DNA from: Sipunculus nudus
Lineage: Eukaryota > Annelida > Sipuncula > Golfingiida > Sipunculidae
DNA: 64,000 nucleotides
Direction of reading: 5' to 3'
Assembly (NCBI GenBank): GCA_026874595.1
Contig: CM049313.1
Span: 24,734,008 to 24,798,007 of the forward strand
Numbering within the stretch: the first letter of the stretch is position 1; each line of letters begins with the position of its first letter. The position numbers and the translations under genes are program-made. The notes under the pieces were generated by a model that worked only from the letters and a program-made list of their open reading frames with translations, was not told where the DNA came from and made no database searches. Of the stretch, positions 26,901 to 38,900 are shown piece after piece.

Positions 26901-29900
26901 AATATATCTGGTGGAGAAAATTAAATTTTACAGTATGCAGATGACACCACATTAATTTTAGAAGATCATAAAAGTATAGAAAAAATATTATATTTTTTTG
27001 AAGATTTTAAATCATTTTCTGGATTAAAAATCAATAAGGATAAAACTGTTATTATGGCATTAAGGAAAGGTAATAATCATATGAAAAATAAGTTAGAAGA
27101 TTAAGGCCTTGTATATACAGATTAAGGAATAACACTATTAGGAGTGAAGGTTATTCCCTCACTTGAAGATGTGGTACATGAAAACTTTGCCTCAGTAAAA
27201 ACCAAAATAAGTAATATATTAGCAGTATGGAATGCTCGAAAATCTTGCATCAATTGGTAAAATAAATGTATTAAAGAATTTTGTCTTATTACAGTTGATA
27301 TATCATCTTATAGTTCTACCTACACCCAATCAATGATTCATGAAACAAATTTAGAGAAGTATATATAAATTTATTTGAGGAAAATGTAATGACTTAATAA
27401 ATAGACAAACTATAATAGCATCAATTGAAAAGGAGGCCTGGATATGAATGAGATTTTAATAAGGAATGTAGCTTTAAAATTGATGTGGATAAAGCGTTTA
27501 TTAGATAAAGTCCACGAAATGTCTGGAGGAAAATTGTTTTAGGATTTTTCAAACTAGGAGAATTATCTTTCAATTGTAAGCTAGCACATAAACATGTAAA
27601 ATATATAATGAAATATAAACATCCTTTTTGGGAAGAAATTGTGCAACACTGGTGCAATTACAGCTTCTACGATCCAGAAACTTATGTCACAATGTATATG
27701 GTTTAATCTCATATAAAAATTAATGATACATTTTATTTTACAAATCGCTTTTCAGTAAAGGAGTCATATTTGTAACAGATTTGGTTAAACGGTACAAGGA
27801 ACAAATAAGTTTATGAGTCATAAAGAATTTATTAGTAAGTATGAGGTCAAAATATTTTTTAAAAATTATATTAGTCTACTTCAAGCAATTCCACGAAGGT
27901 GGAAACAAATCATAGTGAATGAGAACAAAGAAATAATCTCACCTAGAAATTTACATAAACTCCTTAATACTATGTTAACTAATAAGAAAGGAGCAAAATT
28001 TATATATGACCAACTGGTGGACCAACATATAGTCCCTCCAGAAAATGCAATTAAAAAATGGAAAGATGGTTTTATCACAGTTACAGATATGGATGTTTAC
28101 ATGGGATTTTCCAAGAACATGTGACCACAATATCAGCTAAGCTACGTATATTTCAATATTATATCCTTCATTGTAGGCTGACTTTGAATACATTTCTCTG
28201 TAAGTTATTACAATTATCAATGAATTATCAATTCAAGTAAATGCACTTTTTATAAAGAGGATGAGGAAACTTCGGTTCATTTATTCTTGGAATGTTCTTT
28301 TTCAGCTACACTGTAGTCAGATATTCAGAGTATGCCAAGCGAACAAGAGTCTAGAGTTCTAATATCAAATTTATCCAGTACAGAATTATTTCTCTTTATT
28401 AATAGTGAACATGATTGGTTAAACATGCTCACATTAGCAACCAAAATATATGTATATATATAATTGTAGATGCTACAAGAAAATACCTACGTGTCAGGGT
28501 TTTGTTGTGTACATGAAAAATTTTACACACAAAATATAGCAATTAAAAGAGGTTAGATAAATAAGCACCATATTAAATGGGATAAAATTTTAAGCATCAT
28601 AAAGTAGCTTAAGCAAACCTCAATAAAAAAAAATAAATAAAAAAAAATAAATATTTAATTCTACCAACTAAGTAACAGCAATTCGACTTATTACTATGGG
28701 ATAAATAGTTTTATTCTGTGTTCTAGGTTCTTTTGTGTGATTCTTTTTTTATCTGGTTCTATCATTCCTAAGGTTAAATTACATGTATTTGCTAAAGATT
28801 CAGCTAAACATGATTTCATCACGAATATAGCCAGTGATATGTTTGTTTACATGTTTATGTATTGTTGTGTTTATTATGTATTTATGCAGATGTACATCTA
28901 TGTTTGTATCGTTTGTATGTATCCTTATGTACTCTTTTTTGTTAATAAACTCATTAAAAAATCATGCTAATTCGTCGAACATTTTTAGACCTAAGTATTT
29001 AAAATGTTAATATGCTAATTAGAGCCGCTATTGATGAAAAGTCTTCTTTATTATCTCCAGAATTTACCAAGATAACTGATCCAACACTATGTCTAGACCT
29101 AGGTTTTCATGTTTAAAGATTCAAATGAAGCCATGTTAAAAAGGATTTATTTCGAATTAAAATTTAATATGCAATTTAGGCCACCGTCAATAAAAATTCT
29201 ACTCTCTCCGATATCTCAAGAACTATCCATAATTTGTCAAGCATTCCATCTAAACCTATATTTTCATGATCAAGGATTCATATGAAATGATACTTCATAT
29301 GAAACAGTATTTCAAATGTTTATATGCAAATAAGGGCGGTCATTAGATGAAGATGTCTTTTATTTATCAAGAACTCATAATGATAATTGGATAAACATTG
29401 TGTCTAGACCTAGGTTTACATGGTCAAAGCTTCAAATGAAACCATGTTAACAAATGTTTATTCCGTGTTAAAGAATTTAACATGTAAATGGTTCCCATTG
29501 TTTAAACCCTCTACCTTCAATATTTCAGCTTGAAACCATTGTAACTGGTCAAACATGATATCCTAGGTTTCCATGGCCAAGATTGGTAACAGACCATCGG
29601 GAAAAAAACTTTTAGATTACCTATCGCATTATCAAGAGAACTGATCACAATAATTAGTCACACATTATATCAAGACTTAAGTTTTTACGATTACTGAATC
29701 AAACAAAACCCTCAAAATAAGATTTTAATGCATTTTATTGTTTTGTAAACAAGACTTCCCCAAAGAAATAGTATTCTGCAATATTTCGGTTAGAAACGTT
29801 TATAAAATGAATTGACTCAGACATGGCTTGGGCGTTTGTTTTCGGCCTCGAAGGGGCATAGTTCAATACCTAATGCCTCCAGGGCTTCGTCCGGGTATCT

Positions 29901-32900
29901 TGTCGACAGGTTATGAACGTGTAATTCTTAAACCCGTGCATAAAAAAACAGGATAGGTAAAACTGACAGGATAACATATACCTGATAAACTGCTATTGTA
30001 ATCACCTGTCCTGATCTTCGATGAATTGGACATAGACCTTGAATTTGAATTTGGAGCTAGTTTTCTTTCGTGGAATAAGAGTGTTTCACCAGATCCGATC
30101 AAATTATATCGGATCAGGAAGGCAAGAACCAATGCTCTGTTTTAAATATGCATCTGACATAGTGTTTGAGAAATGAAGAAGTTTAATCATACACTGAAGT
30201 GCATATAATGTAATATATTATAGACACGAATAAAGTACAAATATGGCAGCTTAGACACAATCAGACAAGCAGGGTGTTTTACATGATCGGCATTATAATG
30301 CCAAGACAAAATACCCATAATCATTCGGGAAATATAGGTACAAATAATTGATGCACTATACATTATGAAACTACGTCATAATATAAGGCATAGAAAGTAC
30401 ACACCGTCTTACAGCTAGATAAAATTGTAAACCGACCACTCAATGCTAGCTTCTGAAATTGATATAAAAAATACCAGGAAACCTTAGATTTAGCAAATAT
30501 ATTTGACTATTTATCAATCTTTTCAAATTTATACCGGAGAAAAAAAGTTTTACCCCAATGACTGCTGTAATTTCCATTCTCAAAATACAAAAAAAATGAA
30601 CATTAGGCATTTGTTCCAATGGTCTTTTAACATTCTTTAACCATATAAACCAATATCTAGAATCCATGTTTGTCCAAATATTATTAAATGGTTTCTAATT
30701 TTCCCAATTAAGATATACTGAAGAGAGCAGAATTTCCATCAACGACATCCTAGATTTCCATATCAAATTTCAGGTAAACAATTTGAATATCTGGCCATGA
30801 AACCTAGGTCTAGACCTGGGTCTAATGTTTGAAGAATTATCATGGTTAGTATATTTTTCTGATATTGAGGATAGTCGACTTTCAATCAATGACGGCCCTT
30901 ATTTGCATATTAAAATTTAAAATACGAAATAAACAGCTGTTAATAAACCTTCATTTGAATCTTTAGCTCTGAAAAAAATGGTCTGGACACGATGATTGAC
31001 TATTTTATCATGGTAACTGGTTAGTTCTTGATATACTGGAGAAGGTAGAATTTGTATCAATGTCTGCCCCAATTTGAATATTTAAATTTAAAATATGCAC
31101 TTAACTGTGGTTAAAATGGTTGCATACGAATCTTTGATCATGAAAATCTAGGTTAACACAATGACTGATGTGTTATCATGGTCAGTTCTTAAGTTATTTT
31201 CAGTTATATAGCGCTTTGGGAAGCAGTTACCTACCAAATCAGACATCGGAGATAAATCACGCTCCGCGTGCCAGCCTTTATACCCCTTCATCAGCCAGAG
31301 CATATGCTTCCTGCAAGTAATTAGTGGAACAAATTTAATTATTGCCATATATAAGAAACATTTCTCTGCAAGGAATCAACAAAGAAGGTCTTGAATTATA
31401 TTCAGTCTGTGCGTCACGCGTCACGCTCTTGTTTTACCTCAAGCGTTCAGGTATTTTCCGTGAATATTTGACCAAAGATTGACAACCATGACAGAATGTT
31501 GGCTACTGATTTTTAGACCCATCTGAAATACAATATGGCAGTATGACAGTGATCTTGAAGTTCCTTACACCCATGAAAGGATGTGCGATAACGAACCATC
31601 AGAAATCAAATATGACCGCAAGGATGCCACTTTGGGGATCTGGGAACTGCGGAGTCACAACTTAGTACCTTGTGGGTCTTAATTATTTCTAGTTTTACGT
31701 AAATTTGCAATCACTGTAACTGTCGTATGGATCTCCACCTTAAAAATAATTATTCAGATCTGATGCATGCATGTGTCAGTGTATCACTGATGTCATGACC
31801 TTATTCAGCAAAAATAGTTTTTCATATATTATTATTTTTATTCAATTATTTTAATTTCATTGTGCATTAATTGCACAATAACCATCAACTTATTCCCTAT
31901 ATCGATAAGAGATAAAAGGTCAAATTGTATCCCCATACACTAGTAGACTTCTTCCATATTAAGGTCATTGTGCTGTATATGATATCACCTAAAGGCACTC
32001 ATTCTACATGAAAACTGCCCTTTTCATCAAACGTCAGTTTATTTTCTGGGATAATTCCGAAACGGTCAGGTCGAAAAAAATAATCGTCATTACAGCTCAG
32101 AGGAAACTGATTTCTATGAGAACAAAAATGCCCCTTAACTGAATTGTAGGAATATGAATTGGATCTTAGTTTTATTATTTAATTTCCGTTTAACGTCCAG
32201 CGTCTGTGGTAATAAAAGGAAACAAACCGACTGCTAATTTTTGCAAAATTATCAATATTGCCATTGGAAAAGGGTTATTTGATTTGGAATCTGATTACTA
32301 AATGACAGAATAGTAAGGCCAAAAAAAATTTAAGGTATGGTTCTCAGGCACCGCCCGCATCAATTTTAAACCCCCGCATCAAAAATTTTTATTTTGATTT
32401 TCAATAAAAACTTTCCAATTTTGAGCTGCTGCCGCTCCGACATTTCTTTCAAGAAGATAAAATTATACAATTTCCTTTTTTATGTAGTGCTTTTACTTGT
32501 TTAGCAAAATTAAAACTGTTATTTTCGTGCTTTTCTCTTATCAGTTGACATTTTTATCGAAACATACCAAAAAATTTAAAATAAAAAAAGCGCCCGCCCG
32601 CATTGATTTCTGAAAAAAAAGTGCCTGAGAACCTTACCTTTTTTTTATTTTGGCCTAAGTAAAATTTAAATACGTAAAATAAGTAAATCTGACTATAGTA
32701 ACTATAGTAATAGTGGTATATAAGGATCCCAAATATTTCAATAGGTGCACATCGATCAAGCAATGAAATAAGCAACAATTGTATTATTCTGTATATAATC
32801 AAGAACATATTTTAACCTTAATATCGAAGTATTTAAACATTGAAGTTGGGCACATTACACACACTAAAAGTCGTACAATCCGGTCAGATCCTGATCACAA

Positions 32901-35900
32901 AAGAAACTGGACCATTTAAAGAAAAAAATAAATAATTACAAGATCACAAACAAGGAAGGAATAAAAACAATAACATAATAGTTCATTAGCACAGCTAGAT
33001 GAAACGAGAATATCAGCAAAAGCTGACAAAACCCTCAGCCAAAATAACAGTGTTTATGGCTGGTAACAAGTATAAAATAACAAGTATAAAATAACTGTGT
33101 TCACATGGATGTAAATCTGTATTTATCTCTTGTCCAAGTTATAATTTTGAACTATATAAAGAGGTATGAAGTACCTTTACAAGTCAGGCACCCCCGAAGT
33201 CATGCATCACTCGGAGATCATAAGGGCAAATGCCTATACCATGTTTCATAACAATCCGTTCAGTGGTTCCTGAGAAATATGCTCTTACGTTTATTTTCTA
33301 TTTTTAAGCTCTGTGACCTTGAAAAGTAAGTCAAGGTCACCCATCTTCATACTTCATCGATATTATGTTGATATGCATCAGCACTGAAGTAATGGAGTTC
33401 CTGTGTTGAATACTTTTGGAGATATCCTGCTCACAAATCAAAATTGGAAAGCCGATAATAAATTCATTAAAATACAAACAGATGGTGCCCAAAACTTCTG
33501 CAGCTCTAAGAATTCATCATGGGTAAATATCCATACCATGTTTCATAACAATCCACCCACTTGTTCCTGAGAAATAAACTTCTAGGTTATTTTAATACTT
33601 AGCTCTGAAACGTTCAAAAATATAGCAAGGTCACTCATCTTCGAACTCGACCGAGATTTTATTTTTATACATCTGAATCCTAAGAAATAAAATTCCTACG
33701 TTGAATTATTTAAGAGATGTCCCGCTCACAAGGTAAAAGTTAACGGACGCCGAACGGACAGAAGAACGGACGGACAGTTTGGGTGACGACAATAGCCCTT
33801 CAGCCTCTAAGGCTCAGGGCTAATAAAAACCAAATATACAATAAACCTGTCCAGTTCGTAAGAGCTGTTTACACACAGCAAACTACGCAGTCTTATTCAA
33901 ACCTTTGTGTTATCTGCTCTTAGTAGCATGGACTACTGTTTTGTTTTACTTGCCTGTAGCACAGAATCATGTGAACCATGAAAACGCATTGCAGTCCAAA
34001 CGACAGGTAGTTACACACCACAAACTGTTCTGAAATAAAATTCCTATTTCATTGGGAGTAATTTAAGTGACAATAAATTTATTTTACATGAAATTTACAA
34101 TGCATCAAACCTTACTTCTCCATGATTGCCGTCTCAATCTATGCATTTAAAATCATAAAAGAATGATGGCACGTGCAAAAACATGGTGGCATACAGCACA
34201 AGTATTTGTAACCGGCTTGGTACATGGATGCCCGTGATTCAGGAAAAAAGAAATGTTCGGATGGATGCTTAGCAAAAGGGTATCATGTAGTGGATAAGTA
34301 AGCGGAACATATCCTAGATCATAGCATTTCCATTAGAGTTAGGTTTGACGGTACAAAATTTTACAAGAGAAGGAAGTTGACAGGTAAACATGTGACTGAG
34401 TCTTGTTTAAAAGTTTAAAGTTTACCTTAAAGGGTTTACGAGTACTGGATGATCATGGAATATGAGGCTAATTCAACACAATCATGTTTGAAGTATTAAC
34501 TTTGTGTCTTTCATACTTTTCCCTATACACGGGGTTACAAATGAGCCAGAAGTCACAGCTTGTCACTGAATTATAAAGTGAATAAGCCATAAGAGGGGAT
34601 TATAAAATGCTGTTGAAGTTAAGTATTTGTAATATGGGAAATGACAGGATCGACACGATACCTGCAGCTTCGAACCCTATTGTCTTAACAACTAGGCTTC
34701 GAAACAGCCGATTATTTTATTCCCGGGTATTTTCTAAAAAACTTACTGTGAAGTATATAAATATATTCAGTCCCACGCTCAATCCACACTGTCCAGTTAT
34801 ACTGGCTTCCAAACGAGAGTATTTTTGGCTTTATACTCTCTTGAAGCTCTTCAAATTCACCAAATAATTCTTCAACCGCAACACCAGTGACTGTTGCTAG
34901 CTGAAATTCAATAAGAAAATACCTGTAGATATGGCCTGTTAAAAATGACGCGGTGAACTATGCCTTTTATCAAACATGTCCCTTGTGCAAAAAAATAAGA
35001 AAGATTCACTGAAACGATTATGGTCGTTTAGATACACACTGGGGAATATGCTCTGACAACCCCTACACATCATTACATGGTCAGCGGTTACTCTAGCCGT
35101 GACAACCCGACTCAGTAGGCAATGATAATTGAGCTAGTAAGCCTACTTGAGTCAATATACAAGCAATATCGAGGATGTATCGCAGTGGTCTTCCATCATG
35201 CTGCATTCATATTGTGGTAAACAGCCGATAATCTTAAAATTATGCTACGCATGATGAATTAACACAAGAGGACGCCTGTATTCATGCGGTCAGAAATTCA
35301 ACAACCATGCGGATGGGGTTTACTAATATGCCGAGTTAAAACGGAACCTTTCTCGCTCATGCTTATTGTTGTTAGAAAGTTCACTAAAATGCTAACGATT
35401 AGTTTTGTTAATGTCGAAAAAAATGACGAAAACATTTACATCCTCATGAGGCCTTATAATGCGTTCCTCAGACCTAGATGTAAAGGCACCCTGACAACCA
35501 GTAATCAGGTCTTATTGTCAGAGGGCCGATATGGCGCTAGAGGGTACTCTTGAGCATTCTAGTTTTTAGATATCCAAAAGCTTTTAATCTACTCACCATA
35601 TACAGACACATGATGGCCACAACCATGGTGCAGATCACCCGCGGGGAATAACGAAAACCTGTCATTATAAACCAACTCGTGTTAATCAATTCGTATTCGT
35701 CTTAAAAAATATGTAAAGGTTGGCAGTTAGGCAGCATATGTTTAATTGTGAGAATACTTTAAAAATTGTGCCAACCCCAGTTTCTTAATTATTTTTTAAC
35801 GTTTATATGAAAGATGACCACCAAATCGTAGTCAGCATCCGAAATTCCTCTCACAACATGCGATGTACACTACAATGCTCAAAGGTCACGATATATATAT

Positions 35901-38900
35901 ACTTTATTTCCATTAGATTGGTGTTTATACATATAGGTCTAATAGCTTACGGGTTTAAAAATCTGTCGAGTTCTAAAATGTCATCGGATGAGCTGGTAAC
36001 GAATATATCCAAGATGGCCGTGGACTTTTTTTTAATATTTTATATTTTTGGTGGAGGTAACCGCCTCCATTTTTTAATGCTAACCTAAGTACGTAAATGT
36101 ACATCTGCAGAAATCCGTTCCGATTTTGGACTACGTGACAGGGCAGTATCACACGCTTCCTCTCATTTTATATCCTGGCGACACCCAGACCCGGTGACTA
36201 CTGCACCTGCAGGCCCTCGGTGCGTAATCGTCCCCATTGTTGGGTCATACCATCGAGGAACCCCCGAAAGGCGCACTCGTTTGTGAGTGAAACACGGCCG
36301 TTGAGCACGGCCTTCCCATTTAGCCTGCAGAACGCTCACCCTGGTTAGGGGCCGACCGTGAAAAATCTCACCGCCTCGGCTGAGATTCGAACTCACGATC
36401 TCCCGGCTTTGGGTTCTCTGCTCTACCCCTGAGCCACAGAAGCCGGTCAGATGTCCGTGGACTTATTTTACATTAACATGGCCTGAAGTCATTAACTCTT
36501 TCATGGAAGTCTGATGCCTGGCTTAGTTTGGTGTCAGGTTATAAAGATAAGATATTAAGAACAACTCATTTTTAGAGTATTTAATCAGGTAACCTGGAAG
36601 CAAAGCAACATGACATTACAGACTTCACATGACATACACTTCTCATTAGATCTTAAGTGAGGCAGTGATTTTAGGATAGAGAGGACGAAGGCGCTCTGAG
36701 GTTACAAAAACGGTTTTGCCAAATGATACCAAAGACTCATACTAGTTTGTACAGAAAGTTCCTTGTCTGCTGGTCCGAACACTTGAAGAATTTGTGGAAC
36801 ATGGCAGCGTAATGGTGCGAGGATATTGGTAAGCATATACCCGTTCCGACTGTGCCAAGTCTTTGCCACAACTGTGGGCACAAATGTCCACATGTTTATT
36901 ACAACTGACACAAATGCTCATCTCTCGCCTGTTGTACCTGCTTGGTCTGTGTGCTTCCCAGGAGGCTTATAATGTTACATGAAAGAACAGACCCGAAAGA
37001 CCAGGGAGGCAGTGTAAATTCTCAGACTGATTTTTAATGAAAAAACTATGGTCCGGTTCAACAAAACTGTTACACCGATTATGATGAGGAAGACATTGGT
37101 CTTCCAAATACTCGGCCCTTCTTTCGATCACGATCTTTGAACTTAAACGAACCAAAAACCGATCACAGTACCTTGACTCTGACGGATATAGATGATGGAG
37201 CAGGAAGGAGATCGGCTGCCTGACACTATTGTGCGAGCCACCGAACGCATGTCCTCCACGCTTACAACCAAGGACCATACTGTACAAGAGATGCCCAGTG
37301 AAAAATGACTCTGATGATCCGGACTCTATTGAGGGATTTGTACCCATAAGACGGAGTGAGGTCAAGAAAGCGTCTTAGTATGTGGGAAATTATTAAAGTT
37401 AAAAATAACACAGCTTGTACCAGTGCTGGTCTTATTAACTTTTTGACCAAAAGGGAATACGGGTAAAGGCTACTTACATACATAAAAAGCAGACATACAC
37501 CGAAACAGACTGATAGTCCAAATGGAAGATAGTGATAAACTGATTATAGATTCTCTTTTGCACCACTGTGAATAACAGGATGTCGAAATATAACAATAAA
37601 ACCAGAAATGCAACATAATACTTGCATTAAAATAGTCAGTCACAATTGTAGGGGAATAATGTTATCTACGGCTTATGTTAACAGTCTGTTAAAGAAAATT
37701 ATATCACATGGTTACAAGAAGATAATTTATACCCAGATATGTCTTATTTTCTTAATACTTGTACTTATGATGACTGTTTTTTATCCTTTGTCAGATGTGA
37801 CTGTTCGCTTGATAATTTGACGAACAAAAGGGTGCGACAGGGTGGAATTGCAGTATTATGGGATAAAGGAATATGAAATAAAATCATTGCCATAAGGCTT
37901 GGTTTAACAAGTTACAAGCCTATGTTCTGTTTAATGTGTATATGCCTGGTATATGTACAGGTCTCTTTAGGAATATAAAGAGAACACATATATACTTGCC
38001 AATATTTATGAATACTATAGCACCTTCGGGTATGTTGTTATTGTTTGTGACATAAATGCTAATCCTGGTAACGAAGCATGTCCACGTGCAACCCCTTTTT
38101 AAGGAGTAAACTCTTATTACTGTAGTTTTTAAAGCGGTAAAATATGGTCTCTTTTGTGTGTAAGGACGCGCTCCGGGCCATCGTTCACATATTGCCACAC
38201 AGTGGCAGCACCGCAGGGTCTATGATGACCACTATTTTTGTCGCCCGTGCCCATGTGAGCTTTGTTACAAAAGTGTACGTACTAATCGAATGTGCGTTGA
38301 ATACATCTGATCAATTGCCAGTAGAGATTGAATTTGACTTTAAAATCCCAATAATTGTGAATAAAAGTAAAGCAAGATGTGTATATAAATGGAATGTGCA
38401 AATTTAGCATTTTATAAATCAGTTCTTGATGAGGAGTTGAGGAGATTAATAAAATTGTACTGTTAAGAAGTACAACTGAAAATGTTGATGAAATGAATAA
38501 TTATGCCAAGAAATTAATCTCATATGTTCAAGTTGCAGCCTGTAAAGAAGTCATTGTAAAAAGCCGTTCTGGAATGAAAAATTTACAAAAACTACATAAA
38601 TTGCAGAAACGTAAACGTGCGTTCTGGATAGAATGTGTGGAAAACCAGAGGAACGGATCGTGTGTCATTCAAGGAGTATAAAGTCGCCAAAAGCAGTTTG
38701 CTAAAGGCCTAAAAATGCAGTTGAGGTGTATATGGAAAATGAATTTGATTAAAAATGTGATCAGGGTGATATTGACTCTGGGCGTTTTTTGGAGATTAAG
38801 TAGAAGTAGAAATAAAAAAGATAACGCTAGCACGATACATGCGACTTACCATGAAGGCAGATTATATAAAGAACCATATGACTTATTTCATATGTGGAAA

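Noticed and set aside
36375-36447. tRNA gene
   Set aside because: A- and B-box text is present but the anticodon arm and acceptor stem do not fold properly and the sequence continues into a repeat body; called a SINE head instead.
36967-37365. 132-codon minus-strand open frame
   Set aside because: It is the antisense shadow of the decayed plus-strand remnant at 37047-37378.
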